64,000 nucleotides of DNA from Opitutaceae bacterium (lineage in GTDB: Bacteria; Verrucomicrobiota; Verrucomicrobiia; Opitutales; Opitutaceae): NCBI GenBank assembly GCA_016794625.1, contig JAEUGY010000012.1, forward strand, positions 108,323-172,322, in the 5' to 3' direction. Below the pieces are notes generated by a model. That model was not told where the DNA came from. It searched no databases and saw only the letters and a list, made by a program, of their open reading frames with translations. Position numbers and translations under genes: made by a program. Below are positions 27,193 to 34,988 of this stretch, in pieces; the first letter of the stretch is position 1, and every line of letters starts with the position of its first letter.

Positions 27193-28359
27193 TTAAATCG
27201 AGGCGACGGATCCGCCCTCGATGAAGGTCGGTTCCACCAGGATCTTGGTGACGATGGTGTCGTTCTTGTTGCGAATACGCCAGAGGAGCTGCTGCACCGC
27301 CCGGCGTCCGATGGCTTCCGCGCGGACATCGAGGGTGGTCAGCGCCGGCACCAGCCCCGTCACCAGCGGTTTTTCGTGGTTGAACGAGAGCACGCTCAGG
27401 TCAACCCCCACCTTGAGGCCGCGCTGACGGAGCGCGGCGTAAAGCTGCACGGCAATGCTGTCCGCACTGACCACCATGGCCGTCGGCCGCTCCACCTCGG
27501 GCAGCGCGGCCCAGCGATCCAGCAGGGGCATGACCTCGGCTGGACGCGTCACGGCCGGCAGCGGCCACTTGACCGGTTCAGACTGCGGTTTCTCAAAGTA
27601 GCGCAGATTGAGCCCCAGCCGCTGGGCGTGGGCGGAGAGCGCGCGCTTCAGCCCCTCGGAGCGCGTCTGCCCGAGGCGGGGGTGCAGGTAGCCCACGCGC
27701 CGGTGACCCCGGCCGTGGAGGTACTCCATGCCGATGCGGGCGCCGACATCGAAGTCCATGCCGCACATGTCTCCATCCCCCGAATCCGGACGGCCCAGCA
27801 GCCAGACATGCGGAACGCGGTTGATCGCCTCGACCAGGGCGGGGCTGGCGCACAGCCTCAGATCCCCCAGCAAGGGACTCTTCAGAATCAGTCCATCCAC
27901 CTGGTTCTTCGCCAGAAACACGGGCACCCGGTCGGCGTTGGGCACATTGGCGAGCATGAGATTCATGCCTTCCGCCGCCATCGCCAGTTCCACCCCGTGG
28001 AGCGCCTCGCTGATCACCGGCAGGTGCGTCAGCGAATCATCCATGCCGAACAGCAGCAGGCCGAAGTTGCCCCGGCGCCGGTATCCACCTTGTCCATCCA
28101 TCACCAGGCCGCCCTTGCGCCGCTTGCGCAGCGGCTTGTAGCCCATGCGCTCCACGGTCGCCATCACGCGCTGGCGGATGTCCGCCCCCACCGCGTCGGG
28201 AGTATTCAAGACACGGGACACGGTGCCGACCGAAACATCCGCCGCCAATGCAACGTCAAGGACTGTGGGCTTGGCCGGAGCCAAGGGGGTAGCGCGGGTC
28301 ACGGCGCCTTTAGAGTCCCGCCCTCCGGGCTCGGCAAGAAAAAACTGAAATAGGGCCAT
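27193..28359 (-). CDS. LacI-family transcriptional regulator
   Basis: A 388-residue repressor-type regulator. The helix-turn-helix and hinge are at residues 32-77 (TVLDVALAADVSVGTVSRVL then VMATVERMGYKP), followed by a periplasmic-binding-protein-like effector domain. The ATG at 28359 gives 31 extra residues before the HTH; a GTG at 28302 (VTRATPLAPAKPTVLD) would give a more usual length and leave the dyads at 28346-28374 in the leader. It heads the minus-strand acid-sugar operon and faces the divergent FGE-like/sulfatase unit, so it probably controls both, and perhaps the TonB gene. The effector is unknown. Confidence 0.88.
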   Translation of the reverse strand: MALFQFFLAEPGGRDSKGAVTRATPLAPAKPTVLDVALAADVSVGTVSRVLNTPDAVGADIRQRVMATVERMGYKPLRKRRKGGLVMDGQGGYRRRGNFGLLLFGMDDSLTHLPVISEALHGVELAMAAEGMNLMLANVPNADRVPVFLAKNQVDGLILKSPLLGDLRLCASPALVEAINRVPHVWLLGRPDSGDGDMCGMDFDVGARIGMEYLHGRGHRRVGYLHPRLGQTRSEGLKRALSAHAQRLGLNLRYFEKPQSEPVKWPLPAVTRPAEVMPLLDRWAALPEVERPTAMVVSADSIAVQLYAALRQRGLKVGVDLSVLSFNHEKPLVTGLVPALTTLDVRAEAIGRRAVQQLLWRIRNKNDTIVTKILVEPTFIEGGSVASI

Positions 28360-28579
28360 GAAATTGTTCTTTCACCTTCTCATTCAGGAATCCTCGGGCG
28401 CGGCGCGGCCCTTCGATCCATGTCCCTCCACCTCTGGATTCCACTCGTGTTTTCCCTCGCAAAGGCGGTACGACAGCGAGTCCCGTCCCGACGGGCATCG
28501 GGCGGTTGGAAATGCGTTCGCTATTTTCAGATATTTCAGACTGGTTTCCTGGCCCCCGCCCCCGTTATCCCGCGTTCCG
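28346..28579. promoter_or_regulatory. Divergent control region between LacI regulator and FGE-like fusion gene
   Basis: It contains TGAAATAG at 28346-28353, the dyad TGAAA-6-TTTCA at 28359-28374 immediately at the LacI start, and CTATTTTCAGATATTTCAG at 28521-28539 on the rightward side. The motif resembles the dyad upstream of the TonB receptor (14715-14734). The remaining sequence up to the ATG at 28580 is pyrimidine-rich and shows no Shine-Dalgarno. Operator assignment is inferred from symmetry and position. Confidence 0.4.
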
Positions 28580-31069
28580 ATGAACACCCCGCATCGCTGG
28601 CTGGCCCTGCTTCCCTGGTTGCTCGCGCCTCTCTGCTCGGCCGAACCCCTGGCCCAGTCGCTCGGCCTGCGGCTCCTGCCGGTGCCGGCTGGGACCTTCC
28701 GGATGGGGGAGACCCGTCCGACGCCGCCGGACACGTACCAGGTGGCTTCGTATTTGAAACAGGGAGACTGGGATGAGCATCCGAGTCACGAGGTCACGAT
28801 CAGCCGCGCTTTTCTCCTCTCCGAGCGGGAGGTGACCGTCGAGCAGTTCCGCGCCTTCCGTCCGGGCTACGTGGGTCCGGAAGGCGGGGGCGCGGCCACG
28901 GGCGTCAGTTGGGACGACGCGGTGGCGTTCTGCGCCTGGCTGTCCGCGAAGGAGGGACGCACGTTTCGCCTGCCGACGGAAGCGGAGTGGGAGTATGCGG
29001 CACGAGTCGGCACCACGGTCGACGCCGGCGGCACGGGTGACGCGCCCAATGCCTGGGGACTGCGTTCCATGCTCAGCGGCGCGGCTGAATGGTGCGCCGA
29101 CTGGCATGGCGAGTATCCGGCCGGACCCCAGACCGATCCGGTCGGTCCGGAAGCCGGCTGGGCGCGGGTCGTGCGCGGGGGCGGACTGGACAAACATACG
29201 CCCTACTACGCCCGGGCGGCGAACCGGGCCGGCATGCCCCCCAACTTTCCGCCGCTGCCCTTGGAACAGCTGCGGAGGTTCATTGCGGGAGAAGCGGCGG
29301 CCGGGGCCAAGGCGCCGCAAGGTGTGGGCCAGCAGCGCACCAGTGACTACCGGAGCGAGTTTCTCTATCAGGCGTTCACCCGCTCGGTTCTCAACAATCA
29401 GGGCAATCACTCGATCGGATTTCGTGTGGCCTGCGGGCCGGCGCCGGGCACGGCACCGCGGCCGGCGTTTCGCAGCCTGGCCCAGCTCGGAGTCAGCCAG
29501 TCGGGGCCGGGCGCGTCCGTGGGGCCGGACTTGACGCGTCCGTGGTTTCGCCGGAGGTCCCTTCTGCCCACCCCGCCGGAAAACACGGACCCGCAGCACC
29601 TCCGGACCTTTCGCTCCCTCGGCTGGCACCGCGCGTTTCTGCGTCATCACCATAGTCCCGCACTGGAAGTGGCCAGCAACGGGGACGTGCTGTTCATCTC
29701 CTTCACAGCGGTGTCGGAAACCGATCCGGACGTCGCGCTGATCGCGACGCGGCTGCGTTTCGGCGCGGACGCCTGGGATCCGCCCGATCTGTTTCTCGAT
29801 CTGCCCGACGTGGACGATCATGCGCCGCTGCTCTGGAACGACTCCGGGCGGCTCTGGCTCTTCTTCGGCTCCAACAAGCTGGATTCCGGGTTTCCTTTTC
29901 AGTGGACCACCTCTGATGATCACGGCGCCACCTGGAGTCCGATCCAGTTTCCCGTTTTCACCACACCCGTCGGCGGACACTCGGCTCAACCCATCACCAA
30001 CGCGTTCCGCGACGCGACCGGCCGCATCTACGTCGCCAGCGATGCCATCGGGCCGGAGTCCGTGCTCTGGCAGAGCGACGACCATGGCCGGACCTGGCGC
30101 GATCCCGGCGGGCGGAGCGGCGGTCGCCACACCACCTTTGTCCTCCTGCGCGATGGCCGCATCCTCGGGCTTGGGGGCAAGAGCTCCAACATCGAGGGAT
30201 TCATGCCCCAGTCCATTTCCAGCGATGGTGGCGCCACCTACACGGTCTCGAAAACCAGCTTCGCCCACCTCGGCAGCAATCAACGCCCGACCTGCATCCG
30301 GCTCGCGAGCGGGCGGCTCTTCCTGGCCGGGGACCTGCAGAGTGAGAAAGGCGTCCAGCCCGCCGGCTTCACCCAGCGTGGCTGCTACGTGGCGCTCTCC
30401 GACGACGAAGGCCAGACGTGGAAGGTCCGCGTCCTGCCCGCCACGCAGCCGCATGAACGCCCCGATCGTTACGCCGCCATGCAGGGCCACACCCTCGGTT
30501 ATGCCGTGGCCCGCCAGGCGCCGAATGGCATCATCCATCTGGTCGCCACCATGACCGAACCCTGCCTGCACTATGAGCTCAATGAGTCCTGGATCCTGCA
30601 CGGCGCCGCGGCCGGTGGGGACGACGCGGCCCTGCTAACCTCGTCGGCCACCACCGTGCGCGACCTGCGCACGATCACGGAAACCGACCCGCAGGGCCGG
30701 CGCACGCTGGTCGCCAGCGGCGGCATCGGCAACGACGGCCGCTACCTGCTGCATGGTCCCTGGACCGCCTTTGACGCCAACGGCCGGGCCCGACGCGAGG
30801 CCACCTACGCCCTTGGCCGGCTGCGCGGCCGCGAGACGGTGCGCGACGCCGCAGGGAACGTGTCATGGACCCGCGACTACGCCGAGGACGGCACCGAGGT
30901 CTGGACCACGTACTGGCCCGATGGACAGACGCGCACCCGCTCCACCTGGCGCGACGGCCGCGCGGAGGGCGAAGCCGTGCTCCACGACCCCTCCGGCCGG
31001 GCGTGCTACCGGGTGGAGTTTCAGCAAGGGCGTCCCGTCCGCGAATCCGGCGATCCCGGAGACTATTGA
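28580..31069 (+). CDS. Exported FGE-like / sialidase-like / MORN-like three-domain fusion
   Basis: An 829-residue secreted protein. The ATG at 28580 is followed by a signal peptide (WLALLPWLLAPLCSA). Residues about 30-285 form a formylglycine-generating-enzyme fold (PAGTFRMGE, EVTVEQFRAF, FRLPTEAEWEYAAR, VRGGG, GFRVACG). Residues about 370-690 are a BNR/sialidase-like propeller (SISSDGGATYTVS, ALSDDEGQTWKVR). Residues about 720-829 carry MORN/YwqK-like repeats (YALGRLRGRE, YWPDGQTRTRSTWRDGRAEG). The segment at 202-220 that should contain the two catalytic cysteines of true FGE reads LDKHTPYYARAANRAG with no cysteine, so it is unlikely to mature sulfatases despite lying 11 bp before one. A binding or other FGE-fold role is more likely. 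Confidence 0.7.
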   Translation: MNTPHRWLALLPWLLAPLCSAEPLAQSLGLRLLPVPAGTFRMGETRPTPPDTYQVASYLKQGDWDEHPSHEVTISRAFLLSEREVTVEQFRAFRPGYVGPEGGGAATGVSWDDAVAFCAWLSAKEGRTFRLPTEAEWEYAARVGTTVDAGGTGDAPNAWGLRSMLSGAAEWCADWHGEYPAGPQTDPVGPEAGWARVVRGGGLDKHTPYYARAANRAGMPPNFPPLPLEQLRRFIAGEAAAGAKAPQGVGQQRTSDYRSEFLYQAFTRSVLNNQGNHSIGFRVACGPAPGTAPRPAFRSLAQLGVSQSGPGASVGPDLTRPWFRRRSLLPTPPENTDPQHLRTFRSLGWHRAFLRHHHSPALEVASNGDVLFISFTAVSETDPDVALIATRLRFGADAWDPPDLFLDLPDVDDHAPLLWNDSGRLWLFFGSNKLDSGFPFQWTTSDDHGATWSPIQFPVFTTPVGGHSAQPITNAFRDATGRIYVASDAIGPESVLWQSDDHGRTWRDPGGRSGGRHTTFVLLRDGRILGLGGKSSNIEGFMPQSISSDGGATYTVSKTSFAHLGSNQRPTCIRLASGRLFLAGDLQSEKGVQPAGFTQRGCYVALSDDEGQTWKVRVLPATQPHERPDRYAAMQGHTLGYAVARQAPNGIIHLVATMTEPCLHYELNESWILHGAAAGGDDAALLTSSATTVRDLRTITETDPQGRRTLVASGGIGNDGRYLLHGPWTAFDANGRARREATYALGRLRGRETVRDAAGNVSWTRDYAEDGTEVWTTYWPDGQTRTRSTWRDGRAEGEAVLHDPSGRACYRVEFQQGRPVRESGDPGDY

Positions 31070-31080
31070 ATCCCGCCGTC

Positions 31081-32523
31081 ATGCCCACACTCCGCCTCCT
31101 GCGTCCTTCGCCGCACGTTTCCACGCTTCCCAGGCCCACGGGACGGCCGCTGGTCGGCCGGCTGATCCTTGCGCTCGGCCTGCTCGCCTTCGCGGGCCTC
31201 GAGGTCCGTCTCTCGGCCCAGCCCGCCGAGGGGTCCTCCGCGCGTCCGCCCAATATCGTCCTCATCCTGGCGGATGATCTGGGCTGGAATCAGGTCGGCT
31301 ATCACGGCTCCACGTTCTACGAAACGCCCCACCTCGACCGCCTCGCGGCGCAGGGCATGCAGTTTCGCCACGCCTACAGCGCCGCGCCGATCTGTTCCCC
31401 CACCCGCGCGGCCCTGATGACGGGACGCGCGCCCGCGCGGCTCCACCTGACCGATTACATCCCGGGCCGCACGTGGGAGGACAAACCGCTCGTCACCCCA
31501 CGCATGCAGCAAGGCCTGCCTCTGGCCGAGGTCACCCTCGCCGAACACCTGCACACCCGCGGCTACGTGTCCGGACTCTTTGGCAAGTGGCACCTCGCCG
31601 CCACCTACGACTACGCGCCGGGACGGCCGATGGATCCCGAGTCGCAGGGCTTCGACGTCGTGTACCACACCAACAAACCCGACGAGGCCAATCGCTCCAA
31701 GCCGGACGCCCACAACGCGGTGTCGATCACCGACGAGGCCATCGCCTTCATCCGCCGGGAGCGCACCCGTCCGTTCTTTTGTTATGTCGCCCACAACGTG
31801 GTGCACCGCCCCCTGACCGAGGACCCCGCCCGGATTGAGAAGTACCGGCGCAAGACCGGCGCGCAGCTCCCGGAAAACGTGCCCGTGATGGGCGCGATGA
31901 TTGAACGGATGGATACCGGGATCGGTCGCCTGCTCTCCACCCTGTCGGACTTGGGGCTGGAATCGTCCACGGTCGTGGTGTTCATCTCCGACAACGGCAA
32001 TGTACTCGCGGACCAGAGCCAGGCTCCGTTCCGCGGAGGAAAGGCCACGCTGTGGGAGGGAGGCATTCGGGTTCCCCTCGTCGTCCGCTGGCCCGGCCGC
32101 ATCGCCCCCGGCACGCGCTGCGACGTACCGGTGATCACCCAGGATCTGTTCAGCACCGTGATGGACATTGCCGGCGCCTCCAGCGACCGCCGGCCGATCG
32201 ACGGCACCAGCCTGCTGCCCTGGCTGACCGGCCGGGACGTCGCGACCGCGCGGCCCCCGCTGTTCTGGCACTACCCGCACTACCATCACCTCGGCGACAT
32301 GCGACCCGCCGGCGCCGTGCGCGACGGACGATTCAAGCTGATCGAGTGGTTCGAAGGCTCCCTGCTCGGGCGTGGGCCGGCCGCCAGCCTCTTTGATCTC
32401 GAACAGGATCCGGGCGAAACGCGCGATCTTGCCACCGAGCAGCCGGAGCGGACGCAAGCCCTGCTCGCGCGCCTGCGGCAATGGCGCCGCGACGTCGGAG
32501 CGCAGGAGATGACCGTCCGCTAG
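31081..32523 (+). CDS. Exported Cys-type sulfatase
   Basis: A 480-residue sulfatase with an N-terminal signal or anchor helix (LVGRLILALGLLAFAGLEVRLSA). The formylglycine site is Cys105 in CSPTR (105-109, then AALMTG). Asp65-Asp66 (ILADDLG), the FGKWHL motif, DNGNV and FWHYPHYHH complete the active-site pattern. The ATG at 31081, 11 bp after the fusion gene, is preferred; a longer open frame upstream is Arg-rich noise. It probably desulfates a polysaccharide in the periplasm or outside, complementing the cytosolic sulfatase at 21525. It needs a maturation enzyme that is not in this window. Confidence 0.88.
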   Translation: MPTLRLLRPSPHVSTLPRPTGRPLVGRLILALGLLAFAGLEVRLSAQPAEGSSARPPNIVLILADDLGWNQVGYHGSTFYETPHLDRLAAQGMQFRHAYSAAPICSPTRAALMTGRAPARLHLTDYIPGRTWEDKPLVTPRMQQGLPLAEVTLAEHLHTRGYVSGLFGKWHLAATYDYAPGRPMDPESQGFDVVYHTNKPDEANRSKPDAHNAVSITDEAIAFIRRERTRPFFCYVAHNVVHRPLTEDPARIEKYRRKTGAQLPENVPVMGAMIERMDTGIGRLLSTLSDLGLESSTVVVFISDNGNVLADQSQAPFRGGKATLWEGGIRVPLVVRWPGRIAPGTRCDVPVITQDLFSTVMDIAGASSDRRPIDGTSLLPWLTGRDVATARPPLFWHYPHYHHLGDMRPAGAVRDGRFKLIEWFEGSLLGRGPAASLFDLEQDPGETRDLATEQPERTQALLARLRQWRRDVGAQEMTVR

Positions 32524-32583
32524 CCCAAAGCCCGGCGCACCGCGGATTCTCCGGGTGGCATCGACGCTCGGACCGAGCCGACT

Positions 32584-33432
32584 CTACTTGCCGGACAGGC
32601 CGCTGCGCAGCGCCTCAAAGCGCTGGAAGGCCTCGTCTCCGGAGGGGGTGACCGCGGCTTCCAGCAAACGGGCGCAGGTGAACTTGGCGTGATTGGGCTC
32701 CCAGGCGATCTCTTCCCCGGGCAGACCAAAGCCGCGGTCCGCCGCGATCGCGCTGGCGACATTGACCAGGGCCGCGATCGGGTGGTTGGGGGCAAAGGGA
32801 TCCGGAATGTACTGCTCGAGCACGCCGGCGACCACGACATCGGGAAAGCCCCAGACCTTGAGCACAATCGCTCCGGCTTCGGGCGAGGTGATGCCAAAAC
32901 GATCCTGCTCCCAGGCCTCCAGTGTGAACCCGGACGCCGCCGGGTAGTCCGGACCCGACACCTTGGCCGCCGCACTGCCGAGGACCAGTTTTCCAATCGA
33001 ACGAAACAGTCCGACCGTATAGGCCGCACGCGGATCCGCCCCCGAACGCCGGGCGAGGCTCTCGCAGGCCAGCGCGGTCAGCAGCGAATTCTCGCTCAGC
33101 TGCAACGGGGTGAAGCCGTAGGCGACGGTGGGGATTTCCGCCAATTGGTTGACGGACGCCAGTCCGGCCAGCCGGTAGACTTCACTGAAGCCCACCCGCT
33201 GCAGGGCGTCCTCAATCGAGGCCACGCCTTCGCCCCGGTACGCGGGACTGTTGGCCACCCGGATCACCCGGGCGGCGAGCGACGCGTCGCGCCGCAGCAA
33301 CTCGGCGATCTGTTCCAGATCGGCATTCGCATTGTGCAACAGCGTATTGAGCTGCGCCATGATCTGCGGCGCGGCGGGCAATCGATTTGCGTAATCGAGC
33401 AGACGGTCAGGAGAAAGGGCGACAACGGACAT
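32584..33432 (-). CDS. HDOD-domain protein
   Basis: A 282-residue cytosolic protein consisting essentially of an HDOD domain (LPAAPQIMAQLNTLLHNANADLEQIAELLRRD; SLAARVIRVANSPAYRG; GFSEVYRLAGLASV), a metal-less relative of HD phosphohydrolases found in signalling and stress-response proteins. The ATG at 33432 is preferred; one 20 codons earlier (33492) is possible. No output domain is attached. It has no obvious link with the sugar genes and is convergent with the sulfatase gene across 60 bp that show no clear terminator. Confidence 0.8.
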   Translation of the reverse strand: MSVVALSPDRLLDYANRLPAAPQIMAQLNTLLHNANADLEQIAELLRRDASLAARVIRVANSPAYRGEGVASIEDALQRVGFSEVYRLAGLASVNQLAEIPTVAYGFTPLQLSENSLLTALACESLARRSGADPRAAYTVGLFRSIGKLVLGSAAAKVSGPDYPAASGFTLEAWEQDRFGITSPEAGAIVLKVWGFPDVVVAGVLEQYIPDPFAPNHPIAALVNVASAIAADRGFGLPGEEIAWEPNHAKFTCARLLEAAVTPSGDEAFQRFEALRSGLSGK

Positions 33433-33550
33433 AGGCAGCGCTTCATCGGCACATTTGCCCGCCAAACCAAGGGCCAAAGTGGTGCCGTGCAACGGGACCG
33501 GAGGATTTTTGTCGACCCGGATCGCCGGGCGGAAGGCGCGGCGCCCGACG

Positions 33551-34981
33551 CTAGGCCATCACCCCACGCACCACCTTGCCCGCGATCCCCGTCAGGCGGA
33601 TGTCGAGCCCCTGGAACTTGGTGTTGAGACGCAGGTGGTCCACCCCCATGAGCGCAAGCAGGGTGGCGTGCAGGTCGTGCACATCCACGACGTCCTGCGT
33701 GGCGCGGTAGCCCAGTTCGTCGGTGGCGCCATAGACTGTGCCCTTCTTCACGCCGCCGCCGGCCATAAAGAGACTGAAACCGAGGATGTGGTGGTCGCGG
33801 CCGGTGCCCTGCCCCATCGGGGTCCGGCCGAACTCGCCTCCCCAGAGCACGAGGGTGTCGTCGAGCATGCCGCGCTCCTTCAGATCCGAGATCAAGGCGG
33901 CGGTCGCCTGATCCACCGCCAGAGCCCCTTCCTTCATGCCGCCGACAATGTCGGAGTGATGGTCCCAACCGCGGTGATACAGCTGGATCATGCGCACCCC
34001 CCGCTCCGCCAGACGGCGCGCGAGCAGGCAGTTCGAGGCGAAGGAACCGTCGCCCGGCTGCTTGATCCCGTAACGCTCCAGCATGGCGGGAGACTCGCTC
34101 TTGAAATCGGTCAATTCCGGCACGCTCGCCTGCATCTTGAAAGCCAGCTCGTACTGGGCGATCCGGGTCGCGATCTCCGGGTCCAGCATTTCCTCGGCCA
34201 GACTGCCATTGAGGCGCTGGACCTCCTCGATGACCTGCCGCTGGGTGCTTTGACACACGCCATCGGGATTGCCGATGTAGTGCACGGCATCACCCTGGGA
34301 TTGAAACTGGATGCCCTGAAACCGGCTGGGCAGGACGCCGCTGCTCCATTGGCGGGCGGAGACTGGCTGGACCCCGTTGCGGCCCTTCGAGGTGAGCACC
34401 ACAAACCCCGGCAGGTTCTCCGACTCCGATCCGAGTCCGTACAGCAGCCAGGATCCCATGCTGGGCCGGCCCTTGATGATGCTGCCCGTATTCATGAAAG
34501 CATGCGCCGTGTCATGATTGATCTGCTCGGTCTTCATGGACCGGATGACGCAGAGTTCGTCCGCCAGCCCGCCAATGTGGGGAAACAAATCGCAGACCTC
34601 CATGCCGCACTGGCCGCGCCGGCTGAACGGGGCGATCGGCCCGCGGGCTTTCAACACCGTGTTCTGGAGCTGGGCGAGTTGTTGGCCCTGGGTGAACGAA
34701 TCGGGAAACACCTGGCCATCGAGGCGGACCAGTTCCGGCTTGTAATCGAAGGTCTCGAGGTGCGACGGCCCGCCCGCCATGCACAGGTAAATGATGCGTC
34801 GCGCCTTGACCGGAAAATGCGGGTGACGCAACGCCCCGCGCCAGCCCGGCTCCGCCGGCTGAACGGTCTCGGAACCAAGCAGGCGGTCGGCCAGCAGAGC
34901 GAAGGAAAGGCCACCCAGGCCGTAGGCGCTGCGCGTGAGGAAGGTGCGCCGGTTGATCTGGTCGGGAGTCAAGAAATTCAT
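33551..34981 (-). CDS. Tat-exported DUF1501 protein
   Basis: A 476-residue protein of the DUF1501 family, a distant alkaline-phosphatase/sulfatase-fold relative common in Planctomycetota and Verrucomicrobiota and nearly always encoded beside a DUF1549/DUF1553 protein. The Tat signal is INRRTFLTRSAYGLGGLSFALL after the ATG at 34981. Typical segments are RRIIYLCMAGGPSHLETFDYKP, SPFSRRGQCGME-like text near residue 115, VIRSMKTEQINHDTAH, LLYGLGSESENLPGFVV and LWGGEFGRTPMGQG. The biochemical function is not established. It follows the DUF1549/1553 gene with a 7-bp gap, so the two form an operon. Confidence 0.85.
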   Translation of the reverse strand: MNFLTPDQINRRTFLTRSAYGLGGLSFALLADRLLGSETVQPAEPGWRGALRHPHFPVKARRIIYLCMAGGPSHLETFDYKPELVRLDGQVFPDSFTQGQQLAQLQNTVLKARGPIAPFSRRGQCGMEVCDLFPHIGGLADELCVIRSMKTEQINHDTAHAFMNTGSIIKGRPSMGSWLLYGLGSESENLPGFVVLTSKGRNGVQPVSARQWSSGVLPSRFQGIQFQSQGDAVHYIGNPDGVCQSTQRQVIEEVQRLNGSLAEEMLDPEIATRIAQYELAFKMQASVPELTDFKSESPAMLERYGIKQPGDGSFASNCLLARRLAERGVRMIQLYHRGWDHHSDIVGGMKEGALAVDQATAALISDLKERGMLDDTLVLWGGEFGRTPMGQGTGRDHHILGFSLFMAGGGVKKGTVYGATDELGYRATQDVVDVHDLHATLLALMGVDHLRLNTKFQGLDIRLTGIAGKVVRGVMA

Positions 34982-34988
34982 GGCAGGA

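Noticed and set aside
28580..31069. Annotation as sulfatase-activating formylglycine-generating enzyme
   Set aside because: The segment that should hold both catalytic cysteines contains none, so only the fold, not the activity, is claimed.
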